Counted from the first letter of the stretch, positions 26,781 through 35,956 are shown. The stretch is DNA of 64,000 nt from Chitinophaga niabensis (GCF_900129465.1 NZ_FSRA01000001.1:124001-188000), one strand, 5' to 3'. The notes: generated from the letters alone by a model not told the origin. Program-made: numbers and translations.

Positions 26781-27310
26781 GGCTTCGCGCTTAAAGAAAC
26801 CAGCACTTTCTCCGGCTCTTTTTCGGGCTCCTGCTTCATACCGGAGAAGCTGTACAACCGGTTATCTATATCATTCGTAGCGAGCATATACCCGTTGATG
26901 ATATTCGGCTCCCGGATAGAGAAATAGGTTTTGTTATTCAGCAACCACTCGTGCGGCTGGCAGATGAGTTTATACGGCGTACCGTATGCGAGGTCCGGCT
27001 TCATGATGAAGTCGTACCCTTTGCGTTCAGCCAGCAAGCCTTTGATGCGGCAGACTTCCCGGCGGGAGGGGTGGTAAGTGGTGTCGTTTTCAAGGGAACC
27101 GAAAAAGAACATCCCATGCGCACTGTCTATGTGCAACACGTAACGCAAAGTGCCTCTTTCTGATTTGAAGGATACCAGGTATTTACCCAGGAGTGCAGCG
27201 GTTTTTTGCTGCATGATACGATTAGGCTGACTGTTTCCCTGCAGGGGGATACATAACAGATATGCTGCAAGAACAAGAACAGTCTGCCGGATAAGAGAAT
27301 GGCGGATCAT
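26777..27310 (-). CDS. Secreted protein of unknown function
   Basis: Protein of 177 residues with an N-terminal hydrophobic signal (QTVLVLAAYLLCIPLQGNSQ). The body has beta-rich sequence (GTLRYVLHIDSAHGMFFFGSLEND, INGYMLATNDIDNRLYSFSGM) and no family I recognise. It is probably periplasmic or attached to the envelope. Its last codon overlaps the stop of the convergent epimerase gene within TTAA. It stands apart from the protease operon upstream on the same strand, with about 110 bases between them. Confidence 0.6.
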   Translation of the reverse strand: MIRHSLIRQTVLVLAAYLLCIPLQGNSQPNRIMQQKTAALLGKYLVSFKSERGTLRYVLHIDSAHGMFFFGSLENDTTYHPSRREVCRIKGLLAERKGYDFIMKPDLAYGTPYKLICQPHEWLLNNKTYFSIREPNIINGYMLATNDIDNRLYSFSGMKQEPEKEPEKVLVSLSAKP

Positions 27311-27422
27311 ATCGACAGGTTTTTGTTACTATAAATTTACACGCTAAATATGGCTTTTGCCAACAATATGGACGGATGGGTTAAACAGGATTAATTGGGG
27401 CCGGGGATTGGGGTTAAACGGC

Positions 27423-27701
27423 TTATTCTTTTGATCCTGCTTCTTCTTCCGTGATCTCCTTCCAGGTTTTTGCAAAGAAAACGTAACTGCTCTTACGGCC
27501 CTGAGCCTCAATGTATTTCCCCGCCAGGGCGGCCAGGGGATTATCCATAAATGGATTACCCCCTGCCGGCCGGATGAGGAAGGTGCCGTCTGCCGTTTGC
27601 AGGTACACACCTAAACTTTCGCTTTTAGTGGTTCTCGCGAAAGTCTTTAATATAATTTGCCCTTTTACCTTTTTAGGCGCTTGTTTCTTATCGTCTGACA
27701 T
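27423..27701 (-). CDS. Small protein coupled to the C25-like protease gene
   Basis: Protein of 92 residues with no signal peptide. It begins MSDDKKQAPKKVKGQIILKTF and has mixed beta/helix character (SLGVYLQTADGTFLIRPAGG, SYVFFAKTWKEITEEEAG). I recognise no family. Its ATG lies inside the last codons of the protease gene (14-base overlap), so the two are translated from one message and probably act together, for example as inhibitor, adaptor or substrate. No function is assigned. Confidence 0.7.
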   Translation of the reverse strand: MSDDKKQAPKKVKGQIILKTFARTTKSESLGVYLQTADGTFLIRPAGGNPFMDNPLAALAGKYIEAQGRKSSYVFFAKTWKEITEEEAGSKE

Positions 27702-29184
27702 ATTCTCTGTATCCCATTATTTCACCGTTCTTTTCCTTTACTACCAGCACTTTGGTTTTCTTATGTTTACCGCTGACAGAAGAAGATGAATATACGTGAA
27801 ATTTCACCGGCGCGTTGAATGCCTTCATGTCCCGCGTCAACGCATTGGGTTTCGGTGCTGTTTCAAAAACCTTTTTGGTGGCCTTTTCTGAGAATTTTTT
27901 ATCCTTCAGTAAAGACCGCACATTTGCTGCAAATTCTGTACCCTCTTTTTTAGTGCTCACTAAAGTAGGTGTTGCAATAAAGTTGCTGAGGGCAGCACCT
28001 TTGGAGATCATATTATCCCGGCTGTTCCTGCGGGCATTCAGGGATTTGGATGCAGGAGCGCTGGCCACCGGTACCACCGATGGTTCTCCCAAGAGGTAGA
28101 ACTGTGCAATGGTCTTCAGTTCATAAGGGTCCAGGGTAGGGCCCATTTTATCCAGGAAGCTTTGCCGGGCTTCCAGTAAGGCCCGCCCGGTAGAAGCACC
28201 TTTGATGGTATTGATAAGGAATTCCTGCGTGAGGATGTCCGCCAGGCCCTGTCCTTCTGTAGGGCCATAGGCGATGGTGGAACTTCCCATAAAGGCAATG
28301 GCGTGATTGATCAGGTAGGTATTGGCCACACTCATCTGGGGCGTTTCTGTTTCATTGGGATCATAGAGTTGCGCCCCGTAACAGCATTCTGCGGCCGCGA
28401 TAGTGCCTTTGCTGATCATTTTAGCCAGCATGCTGGCATTTACGGCTTCGGGGTAATTTGAGCCTTTCTGACCATAGTAACAATGATCTTCGAGGGAGCC
28501 ATGGCAATTGATAAAATGTGTTTTTGGTTTCATCTGTGCGGCCGTCCATTTGGGGCCGCTGATAGGAGAGATCTGCATCAGCGCATTCTCACCAAAGATA
28601 TTATGCAGGCTTTCCTGGGTAGACAGGCGCCATTCGTATACACTCACAGAGAAGTATTTGCGGTACTCTTTATCTTTCACGGGTTTGCTGGCCAGCACAT
28701 CTTTTACCAGGGAATGGAAGTATGCGGGGTCTTTGCTGCCCGGGATGTCTGGCAAACGGCCCACCACACGGGTAGGAGCAATGAACTTACCCGGATCTGT
28801 ATGATAAGGAGCCTCGCAGGCGTAGGGAAGATCGCTGGGGATCAGCTCATCCTCATCATCATCGCTGGATAAAAGGTTATGCAGTTCCTGGAAAGGGATC
28901 ACATCCTGCGCTCCTGCAATCACCAGGTAATCCGGCTGAAAGTGTTTGTACAAGGCATCGATGGCAGCTTTGTTCTGGCGCTGATCTTCCGGGTTTTTTA
29001 CCGGGGGGACCTTGTACTTTTTCATAGCTGTGGCATCGTCAAGGAATACGATCTCGGTGCTCAGTTTCCGCTTTTTATCAAAGTCTTTGATAGCGGTGAG
29101 GTCTTTCAGGAATGTTTTGTGTTTACTGCCGTATTTTTTAACCAGGGCAGACCGGTTGGAAACGATCAGTTTATCCTTTTTCAT
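27688..29184 (-). CDS. Gingipain/caspase-like (family C25-like, clan CD) cysteine peptidase, cytoplasmic
   Basis: Protein of 498 residues without a signal peptide. A gingipain-type fold is suggested by PDYLVIAGAQDVIPFQEL, then RVVGRLPDIPG. His228-Gly229 lies in HFINCHGS, Cys267/Cys268 in TIAAAECCYGAQL, the helix MSVANTYLINHAIAFMGSS follows, and GEPSVVPV closes the domain. A His-Gly dyad about 40 residues before a Cys is the hallmark of clan CD (caspases, gingipains, clostripain). Secreted gingipains have propeptides and sorting domains, but none is present here. About 120 C-terminal residues are Lys/Ser-rich and unmatched. Overlap with the 92-residue gene makes a two-gene unit. Confidence 0.78.
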   Translation of the reverse strand: MKKDKLIVSNRSALVKKYGSKHKTFLKDLTAIKDFDKKRKLSTEIVFLDDATAMKKYKVPPVKNPEDQRQNKAAIDALYKHFQPDYLVIAGAQDVIPFQELHNLLSSDDDEDELIPSDLPYACEAPYHTDPGKFIAPTRVVGRLPDIPGSKDPAYFHSLVKDVLASKPVKDKEYRKYFSVSVYEWRLSTQESLHNIFGENALMQISPISGPKWTAAQMKPKTHFINCHGSLEDHCYYGQKGSNYPEAVNASMLAKMISKGTIAAAECCYGAQLYDPNETETPQMSVANTYLINHAIAFMGSSTIAYGPTEGQGLADILTQEFLINTIKGASTGRALLEARQSFLDKMGPTLDPYELKTIAQFYLLGEPSVVPVASAPASKSLNARRNSRDNMISKGAALSNFIATPTLVSTKKEGTEFAANVRSLLKDKKFSEKATKKVFETAPKPNALTRDMKAFNAPVKFHVYSSSSVSGKHKKTKVLVVKEKNGEIMGYREYVRR

Positions 29185-29286
29185 TTTGGGGGTATTTTGG
29201 GTGTTAATTAACCCTGTTAAGGTAAGGAAAGGTTATTAAATGTAAATGGGAATGAGTAATTTACTTCATATTCAATCGATTTCCAT

Positions 29287-30510
29287 ATGAGATACCCACG
29301 TTATGTGTTATTACTGGTTTTGCTTATGAGCACCTTATTTTCACAAGCACAGCTGCTTGGCCGCATCACTGTTAAAGCAGGGCAATATGCGCGGCATAAT
29401 ACGATTATCCGTGTTGCACTGCCGCAATTCCATATTCAATTGATGTCTGCCGAGTTATTAAATGTTGAAGGGGGGAAGAAGATCGTTACCCCGGTACAAA
29501 TGGAGGGAGAGCATACTATTGTATGGAGACTGGAAGGAGATCTGCCGGCAGGAGCAGAGCGCGTGTATGAACTTTGGTCGAAGAAGGACTATGATCGTGT
29601 TGCTAAAGTAACGGTGCGTACAACAAATACCGCTTATATTGTTGAAAAGGATAACAAACCGGTACTGCAATACAACTATGCGGTAATGGAACCACCGGCA
29701 GGCGTGGATACCGCTTTCAGGAGGAGTGGTTTTATTCATCCTGCATATACGCCTTCCGGGAAAGTGCTCACCAATATCCATCCCAAAGATCACTATCATC
29801 ACTTCGGTATCTGGAACCCATGGACGGATACGAAATTTGAAAACGATACGGTGGATTTCTGGAACCTGAAAAAATTATCAGGTACGGTGCGTTTTTCCCA
29901 ACCTGCGCGTACAATGAATGGAAAGGTATTTGGCGGTTTCCTGGTAACGCAGCAACACGTGGTGCTGAGCAAACCGGAAAAGACTGCGATGGTGGAGTTC
30001 CTGGAGGTACTGGCGTATGATGGAAAAGATAAGGAGCAGGTTTGGGATTATAATTCCAGGTTACGTTGTGCGGGCAAATCCCCGATAACATTATTGGAAT
30101 ACAGGTACGGAGGAGGTTTTGCCATCAGGGGAGCAGGTGAATGGAATAATGAGAACAGCGCGGTGCTTACTTCTGAGGGAAAGACCCGTAAAGATGCAGA
30201 CAATACCCATGCCCGCTGGTTCAAGATCGCGGGCGCATTGAACGGAGGTAAAGGAGGTTTGCTGGTACTATCGGCGCCGGATAATTTTAACTCCCCGCAG
30301 CCGGTACGTATATGGCCGGAGAAAGATCAGAATGGCCAGGTGTTTGCGATGTTCAGTCCTACTAAAGACCGTGAATGGGTATTAACCCCCGGTAATGAAT
30401 ACCCGCAGAAATACCGGGTGATCACTTTTGATGGCGACCTTACCACTGCACAGGCGGAAGCTTACTATAACGATTATGCTTTTCCGCCGGAGTGTACTTT
30501 CTCTAAATAA
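29287..30510 (+). CDS. Secreted PmoA-like (DUF6807) protein
   Basis: Protein of 407 residues with a signal peptide (MRYPRYVLLLVLLMSTLFSQAQ). The middle matches the PmoA-like family of Bacteroidota (HPAYTPSGKVLTNIHPKDHYHHFGIWNPWTD; later AGEWNNENSAVLTSEGKTRKDADNTHARW). The name comes from an old link to methane oxygenase. There is no sign of copper monooxygenase chemistry. Family members often sit near sugar-degradation genes. Its 3' end overlaps the convergent deacetylase gene by 37 bases. Confidence 0.85.
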   Translation: MRYPRYVLLLVLLMSTLFSQAQLLGRITVKAGQYARHNTIIRVALPQFHIQLMSAELLNVEGGKKIVTPVQMEGEHTIVWRLEGDLPAGAERVYELWSKKDYDRVAKVTVRTTNTAYIVEKDNKPVLQYNYAVMEPPAGVDTAFRRSGFIHPAYTPSGKVLTNIHPKDHYHHFGIWNPWTDTKFENDTVDFWNLKKLSGTVRFSQPARTMNGKVFGGFLVTQQHVVLSKPEKTAMVEFLEVLAYDGKDKEQVWDYNSRLRCAGKSPITLLEYRYGGGFAIRGAGEWNNENSAVLTSEGKTRKDADNTHARWFKIAGALNGGKGGLLVLSAPDNFNSPQPVRIWPEKDQNGQVFAMFSPTKDREWVLTPGNEYPQKYRVITFDGDLTTAQAEAYYNDYAFPPECTFSK

Positions 30511-31259
30511 TCACTGTGTGATATAAATTCTCCCCTGGCACTGAGATAAGCTAAAAAGCGCCGCATCTTGTTATGCATCTTTGTGCCGGAAACACTTTTC
30601 ACTACCAAAGGTAGCTTGTAGGAGCTAAGGTCTTCCAGTTCCCAGGGGTGGAAGTAGAAAGAAAAATAGTCTTCTTTCTGCAGGATCCTGCGGCTGCAAT
30701 ACCGCGTGAACCATAAAGGGAAGTTCTTCACGCTTAACCAGAACACCGGTAACCTTAAACGGGGTGTAACGGAAGAAGGCATCACCCATAATGCTTCTTT
30801 GCGATGCACATAACGGGGTTGTTTGCGGTTATTGTAGCGCCCGGGGATCCAGGTTGGGTTGAGGGAAGCATCATAAGTATAACCGGCCTTTTCGAGGGAT
30901 TCCATATTCACTGGTTTCAGACGCGGCATACGGAAGCCTTTTACCTTCTGCCCACTGATATATTCCAGTTCATTCCGTGAATCCAAAAGATCTGTTTCTT
31001 CAAAAACATCATGGTAAAAAGCATGAGAGGCGATCTCATGTTTGGCTGCCATGCGTTTTACCATGTCAGGAAAATTCTGTGCCCAGTAAGCAGTGATGAA
31101 AAAAGTAGCGCGGATGTTCAGTTCCTCGAACAGCGTCATCGTTTTCACTACGCCGCGATAGGATACGAGCAGCTTCTCCTGTAAGGGGATCTTCTGCCCG
31201 TATTCTTCCGGAATATCAAATTCCTCTACGTCTACGCTGATCAGTATTTTATTTTTCAT
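30474..31259 (-). CDS. Polysaccharide deacetylase-family protein (NodB fold)
   Basis: Protein of 261 residues with NodB elements. The metal/catalytic Asp pair lies in ISVDVEEFD, the metal His pair in HEIASHAFYHD, and the conserved Arg in VKGFRMPRLKP. A late YFSFYFHPWELED supplies the final catalytic His. It lacks a signal peptide, so it may act on lipid-linked sugars at the inner membrane. It is the last gene of the GT87-GT2-deacetylase operon (1 base after the GT2 gene). Its stop lies 37 bases inside the opposite PmoA-like gene. Confidence 0.85.
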   Translation of the reverse strand: MKNKILISVDVEEFDIPEEYGQKIPLQEKLLVSYRGVVKTMTLFEELNIRATFFITAYWAQNFPDMVKRMAAKHEIASHAFYHDVFEETDLLDSRNELEYISGQKVKGFRMPRLKPVNMESLEKAGYTYDASLNPTWIPGRYNNRKQPRYVHRKEALWVMPSSVTPRLRLPVFWLSVKNFPLWFTRYCSRRILQKEDYFSFYFHPWELEDLSSYKLPLVVKSVSGTKMHNKMRRFLAYLSARGEFISHSDYLEKVHSGGKA

Positions 31260-31260
31260 C

Positions 31261-32040
31261 TTAACTCACAATGAGGATGGCCATGAAGTTAACGAATTCC
31301 CGCAGCAATACTTTTGATCTGAATTCAGAGAAGCAGATGCCTGGCCTGCAAACGATCGGTATGGTACGGATCTTCAGGGATTTGTTCTTTCCTGCGCGGT
31401 GAACAAATTCACTGTCGTATAAAAAGCCATTAATGCGTGTGGCCAGGAATTCCCTGCGGCCTTTGCTGTTGAATCCTTTCAGCCCTGCCTGTGCATCTGC
31501 TACCGGCAAATGCAATAAGTAACGGTTCATGAAGCGGTTTACCGTGGTGATCATTTTCCGTTTACGGGGCAGCAGTTTTACATACTGTTCACCACGGATA
31601 CCGGCCACCACATCTGATCCATGCAGCAATTGCTCAAAGGCCTGCTTTACAGCTTTTACGCCGAAAGGGAAATCAAAGTCTGTACATACCTGGTAATCGC
31701 CGGTGGCAATGGCTACGCCTAAACGAACGGCATATCCTTTTCCGCGGTTCACGGGATGATTGATGATGCGCACGCCGGGAATGCCCTCTGCCAGTTGGCG
31801 AAGATGAGCGTTGGTGACGTTGCGCACGGAGCCATCATTCACAAGGATCAGCTGGATCCCTGTTTCCGGCATCATGTCCTGTAGTTCCCAATAATCTGTG
31901 ACCATCTGCGCTACCCATCCTTCCGGAGGGTTGCAGCAGGGGATCACCAGGTCGAGATAATGTGTTACCCTGTTGCTTTGAATCGTTAGGTTGTTAATCT
32001 GAACAGGGAACGTAGTAGGTTCTGGTGTTGCTAGTTGCAT
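31261..32040 (-). CDS. Family 2 glycosyltransferase
   Basis: Protein of 259 residues with a GT-A fold. Visible are LDLVIPCCNPPEGWV, LILVNDGSV, the NRGKGYAVRLGVAIATGDY motif and the metal-binding CTDFDFPFG in place of the usual DxD. The acceptor part is DAQAGLKGFNSKGRREF. This pattern is like dolichol-phosphate sugar transferases. It carries a hydrophobic C-terminus (EFVNFMAILIVS) but no long membrane anchor. It lies between the GT87-like membrane protein and the deacetylase in one operon. Confidence 0.87.
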   Translation of the reverse strand: MQLATPEPTTFPVQINNLTIQSNRVTHYLDLVIPCCNPPEGWVAQMVTDYWELQDMMPETGIQLILVNDGSVRNVTNAHLRQLAEGIPGVRIINHPVNRGKGYAVRLGVAIATGDYQVCTDFDFPFGVKAVKQAFEQLLHGSDVVAGIRGEQYVKLLPRKRKMITTVNRFMNRYLLHLPVADAQAGLKGFNSKGRREFLATRINGFLYDSEFVHRAGKNKSLKIRTIPIVCRPGICFSEFRSKVLLREFVNFMAILIVS

Positions 32041-32049
32041 AGTTAGTTG

Positions 32050-33213
32050 TTAGGTTACATGTGCTTCAACATGTTGTTTGATCATCATCCCTGTGCGCCA
32101 TTGTAAGTAAAGCAGCACAGCAAAACACGGTAGGGCTTTCACGCGATAATTAACGGCGATCACGTTGATCGCTTTCGGAACGAAGTCCGTTGGACACAGG
32201 CAGGTGACCACAAAAGTGGTGCAGAGTAAAATGGTGGTCCATTTGTTATAAGGGAGCAGGAGTAAACCCATCCCTACGCCGGTAACGGCCATGATATAGG
32301 TAGGTGATTCGGTGCTTTGATTGAATATTACGATCCATATGAGCAGGTAAGCGGCAGTAAGCCATGGTGTGATGGCATACCTTCTTATCAAACCTGTGGT
32401 GAATATAGCCGCCAGGCCTGCGAGGGCCGCCAGCAGAAAGATGGTATCATCCACCCGCCATATGGTATGCAGGAAACCCAGCAGGGAACCATCTTCTTTT
32501 ATGGTACTGCTGGTGAGCAGTTCTACCCAGGAAATGTAATAACCGGTAAGTGTTTCCGGTGATACAAAAAGTAAAGGCAGCAGGGTACCTGCAATGCCAA
32601 ACAAAAGGCAATACTGTATGTAATGCCATTTCTTTGGATAGAAAAGGAATACCAAACCTATCACTGCGCCGTAACCTTTGATAAAGAAAGTAAGGCAGGT
32701 GAAGAATGCCGCTCTGCCCGGATTGCCTTTATCCAGGTGTACTACGGTGAGCAGCATAAAGGCCGTCATGGCGGGGTTGGTCTGTGAGGATTGCAGGGCA
32801 TTGCCTAATTCCAGTAGCAGGAACCAGAAAAGCGCTGTGCGGGCATTGCCGCTAAGGGGGATTTTACTGAGCGCATAGAGGAAAATGCCGGTGCTGAAAA
32901 GAAGCCACAGGAGCAAACCCATCTGCTGCGGGAATATTGCGAAAGGAGAAAAGAGAACAGGGAAACTCGGGTGATAAAGAAAGTAGTCGAAATACTCACC
33001 ATTGTACAGATCATACAGCGGTAAACCTGCGGTGAGGTGCCGCCAGGAACTGCGAAAAATGATGAAGTTATTATATCTGCCTGTGAACACGGATTGCAGG
33101 TACAAGCCCACGGCCACAAGTAAGTATATAATTACTATGCTGGAGGTGGAATGCCACCATCCCCGCCGGCCAGTTTCCATGGAAGAAACCGCCGATCCGG
33201 CTACGTTATGCAT
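32050..33213 (-). CDS. GT87/DUF2029-family membrane glycosyltransferase-like protein
   Basis: Protein of 387 residues with about ten hydrophobic helices. The extracytoplasmic loop after helix one (FIIFRSSWRHLTAGLPLYDLYNG.YFDYFLYHPSFPVLFSPFAIFP) is typical of GT87 transferases, which use polyprenyl-phosphate mannose in actinobacteria. First gene of a three-gene operon that could build and trim an envelope glycan. The sugar and acceptor are unknown. A Met at residue 12 is an alternative start. A TAnnTTTG box lies 55 bases upstream. Confidence 0.82.
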   Translation of the reverse strand: MHNVAGSAVSSMETGRRGWWHSTSSIVIIYLLVAVGLYLQSVFTGRYNNFIIFRSSWRHLTAGLPLYDLYNGEYFDYFLYHPSFPVLFSPFAIFPQQMGLLLWLLFSTGIFLYALSKIPLSGNARTALFWFLLLELGNALQSSQTNPAMTAFMLLTVVHLDKGNPGRAAFFTCLTFFIKGYGAVIGLVFLFYPKKWHYIQYCLLFGIAGTLLPLLFVSPETLTGYYISWVELLTSSTIKEDGSLLGFLHTIWRVDDTIFLLAALAGLAAIFTTGLIRRYAITPWLTAAYLLIWIVIFNQSTESPTYIMAVTGVGMGLLLLPYNKWTTILLCTTFVVTCLCPTDFVPKAINVIAVNYRVKALPCFAVLLYLQWRTGMMIKQHVEAHVT

Positions 33214-33268
33214 GATGTTAGGTTAAATGAGCACGTTTAATATATACGTGACTACGATATATAGACGC

Positions 33269-33276
33269 CAAAGGTA
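33269..33276 (-). promoter_or_regulatory. Bacteroidota -7 box for the glycan operon
   Basis: Minus strand reads TACCTTTG, matching TAnnTTTG, 55 bases before the GT87-like start. No -33 TTG at standard spacing was found. Confidence 0.4.
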
Positions 33277-33359
33277 AAACTTACCCCCATTTATTGCATA
33301 TAATTTCTCAAAATACAACGTTCGTTTAACGTTGCTGAGCCAGAGGGTGTTACATAGCT

Positions 33360-34715
33360 TTACTGGATATAAACGGTTTTTATATTAAGGAATTCGTGCA
33401 CGCCTTCCAGTGATAATTCCCTGCCGTGACCGGAAAGCTTTACACCGCCAAAAGGCAGCCTTGCATCGGAACGTACCATGGCATTGATGAATACATTACC
33501 ACTATCTATGAGTGTGGCGAGGCGCGCGGCTTTTTCTATGTCCTTCGTCCAGAGGGAGGCGCCTAAGCCAAAGGGTGTTTGATTGGCCAGGCGGATGGCG
33601 GCACCTTCATCATTGGCTGTGATGATGGTTGCCAGCGGGCCGAAGGTTTCTTCTTCAAAAGCAGCCATACCGGGCTGCACGCCGGTTAATAATGCAGGTG
33701 TGAAATTGCAGCCGTCCTGCTCGCCGCCTGCCAGTAACTGGGCGCCCTGTTCTATGCTTTTATCCATCTGCCGGCCCAGCTCTTCTGCCAGGTCCGGGCG
33801 TGCCATAGGGCCGGTATCTGTATCTGCTGCAAAGGGATCTCCCTGCTTTAAGGAAGTGATGAGGGACTGCACCTGCTGGGTGAAATCATCTGCAATGGCT
33901 TTATCCACGATCCAACGTTTGGCTGCAATGCAGGACTGCCCGGCGTTTTGCATACGTGCTTTCACGGCGGTCTTTGCTGCCTCTGCAAGATTGGCATCTT
34001 TCAATACAATGAAAGGATCGCTGCCGCCCAGCTCCAGCACAGTTTTCTTGATGTATTTACCGGCCAGCTGCGCAACACTCATGCCGGCAGGCGTGCTGCC
34101 GGTAATGGTTACGCCCTGTATGCGGTTGTCGCCGATAATAGGTTCTATGTCTTTGGAAGAAACAAGCAGGGCCTGAAAAGTGCCTTCCGGGAAACCGGCT
34201 TCGCGGAATACTTTTTCCATGGCAAGTCCGCAGCCGCTTACATTACTGGCATGTTTCAGCACTACGGTATTGCCCGCGAGTATATTGGGAATGGCAAAGC
34301 GGAACACCTGCCAGTAGGGAAAGTTCCAGGGCATGATAGCTAGCACGATGCCTTTCGGTTCAAAGGCTGCATAACTTTTCTTCGCATCTGAAGGAATGAT
34401 GCGGGGTTGCAGCATGGCGCCGATATTGGCGGTATAATATTCTGCGGTAGCAGCACATTTCAATACTTCTGCTTTGGCCTCTTTTAAGGTTTTGCCCATT
34501 TCCCGCGTAATGAGCGTGGCGTGTTCCGTTACCTGGTCTTTGAGCAGGGTGGCTGCCTTTACCATCCATTCCGATCGTTGTTCGAGGGTTGCCTGTTTCA
34601 GGGCGGCAAATGCCTTCCAGCCCTGCTGCAATTTCTTCTCCAGTTCCTCTTTTGTATGGGCAGGATATTCTGCAATGGTTTCCTGCGTATACGGATATAT
34701 GCTTTTGAACGTCAT
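33360..34715 (-). CDS. Succinate-semialdehyde dehydrogenase (Sad type)
   Basis: NAD(P)-dependent aldehyde dehydrogenase of 451 residues. It oxidises succinate semialdehyde to succinate (GABA breakdown) or a similar aldehyde. Catalytic Glu lies in VLELGGSDPF and catalytic Cys in QNAGQSCIAAKRW. The cofactor loop is VTITGSTPAGMSVAQ. The opening lacks the usual N-terminal 20-30 residues, as in E. coli Sad (YneI). No GABA transaminase is nearby, so the physiological aldehyde is inferred. It is divergent from the MFS transporter gene with a 65-base gap. Confidence 0.88.
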   Translation of the reverse strand: MTFKSIYPYTQETIAEYPAHTKEELEKKLQQGWKAFAALKQATLEQRSEWMVKAATLLKDQVTEHATLITREMGKTLKEAKAEVLKCAATAEYYTANIGAMLQPRIIPSDAKKSYAAFEPKGIVLAIMPWNFPYWQVFRFAIPNILAGNTVVLKHASNVSGCGLAMEKVFREAGFPEGTFQALLVSSKDIEPIIGDNRIQGVTITGSTPAGMSVAQLAGKYIKKTVLELGGSDPFIVLKDANLAEAAKTAVKARMQNAGQSCIAAKRWIVDKAIADDFTQQVQSLITSLKQGDPFAADTDTGPMARPDLAEELGRQMDKSIEQGAQLLAGGEQDGCNFTPALLTGVQPGMAAFEEETFGPLATIITANDEGAAIRLANQTPFGLGASLWTKDIEKAARLATLIDSGNVFINAMVRSDARLPFGGVKLSGHGRELSLEGVHEFLNIKTVYIQ

Positions 34716-34765
34716 GTTATAAAGTTAAGGATTTTACGGGGGCGGTACACTTGTTACAAAAGGCA

Positions 34766-34773
34766 TAACTTTG
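34766..34773 (+). promoter_or_regulatory. Bacteroidota -7 box very close to the MFS start
   Basis: TAACTTTG, 7 bases before the ATG at 34781. Transcription would begin at or near the ATG, so the mRNA may be leaderless. Confidence 0.5.
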
Positions 34774-34780
34774 CAGCCTT

Positions 34781-35956
34781 ATGTCGTCGTTAAGTAAATG
34801 GAATATAGCCATCATGGCGCTGTGTACGGGCCTGATCGTAGCTAATATATATTACTGCCAGCCACTGGTGGTTTTGATCAGCAGGGAGTTTGATGTATCA
34901 GAGAGTAATGCCGGGCAGGTAACCTTCTTTACGCAGATCGGGTATGCATTGGGGTTATTGTTCTGTGTGCCCCTGGGCGATAAGCTGGAACGTAAGAAGC
35001 AGATCCTGTTCATGACGGGTGCAGCAGTAGCGGCACTCTGTGCGGCGGCCCTTTCCGTTAATATCGGCATGCTCAAGATCACGGGGCTGATCATCGGTTT
35101 TACTTCCATCGTACCGCAACTGATCCTGCCGCTGGCAGCCAGCCTGGCAGCGCCGGAACGCCGTGGTAAGGTGATCGGTGTGATCATGAGCGGATTGCTG
35201 ATAGGCATCCTTTTATCCAGAACATTAAGCGGTATCATCGGCCAGCATTTCGGCTGGCGGGCCATGTTCTGGATTGCAGGAGCAATGACCTTTGTGATGA
35301 TGATAACGATCCTGTTCACATTCCCGCAAAGTAAACCTTCCTTTAACGGCAGTTACGGTGCATTGATGCGTTCTGTATTCACCCTTATCCGGGATCAGCC
35401 TTTGTTAAGAGAGGCCTCCACCATTAATGCCTGCGCTTTTGGTGTTTTCGGGCTGTTCTGGACCACTTCCGTATTCCTCTTATCCAATCCTCCCTACAAC
35501 TTTGGCAGCGACGTAATAGGTCTTATGGGGCTGGCAGCGGCAACCGGTGCGCTGGGTGCTCCGCTGATCGGGCGCATTGCAGATAAAAAGAACCCGCGTA
35601 TTGCTATCGGGTATGGTATTGCCTGCATCCTGGCAGGATATATCATCTTCTGGTTCTTCCGTAATTCCCTGGTGGGTGTGATCATTGGTATTGTGTTGCT
35701 GGACCTGGGTTTACAGGGTGTGCATGTATCCAATCAAACAAGGGTTTATGCGCTGTTGCCGGAAGCACGTAACCGGATGAACACCGTATACATGACGATG
35801 AGCTTTATCGGTACTTCGCTGGGTTCAGGTATTGGCCTGCTGGTGTGGGATATCAATAAATGGGCAGGTGTTTGCCTGGCCGGGGTGGGGATCACGTTTA
35901 TCGCGATATTGATCTATGGTATTACTTATAAAAAAGAAAAGGCTGTCGTTTTGTGA
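34781..35956 (+). CDS. MFS transporter (DHA1-like)
   Basis: Inner-membrane transporter of 391 residues with twelve hydrophobic helices. The MFS loop 2-3 signature is PLGDKLERKKQILF, and the helix 4-5 motif FTSIVPQLILPLAASLAAPERRGKVIG is typical of drug/sugar efflux DHA1 proteins related to YnfM/AraJ. The substrate is not known. It shares a short divergent promoter region with the aldehyde dehydrogenase. The last codons overlap a terminator hairpin. Confidence 0.85.
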   Translation: MSSLSKWNIAIMALCTGLIVANIYYCQPLVVLISREFDVSESNAGQVTFFTQIGYALGLLFCVPLGDKLERKKQILFMTGAAVAALCAAALSVNIGMLKITGLIIGFTSIVPQLILPLAASLAAPERRGKVIGVIMSGLLIGILLSRTLSGIIGQHFGWRAMFWIAGAMTFVMMITILFTFPQSKPSFNGSYGALMRSVFTLIRDQPLLREASTINACAFGVFGLFWTTSVFLLSNPPYNFGSDVIGLMGLAAATGALGAPLIGRIADKKNPRIAIGYGIACILAGYIIFWFFRNSLVGVIIGIVLLDLGLQGVHVSNQTRVYALLPEARNRMNTVYMTMSFIGTSLGSGIGLLVWDINKWAGVCLAGVGITFIAILIYGITYKKEKAVVL

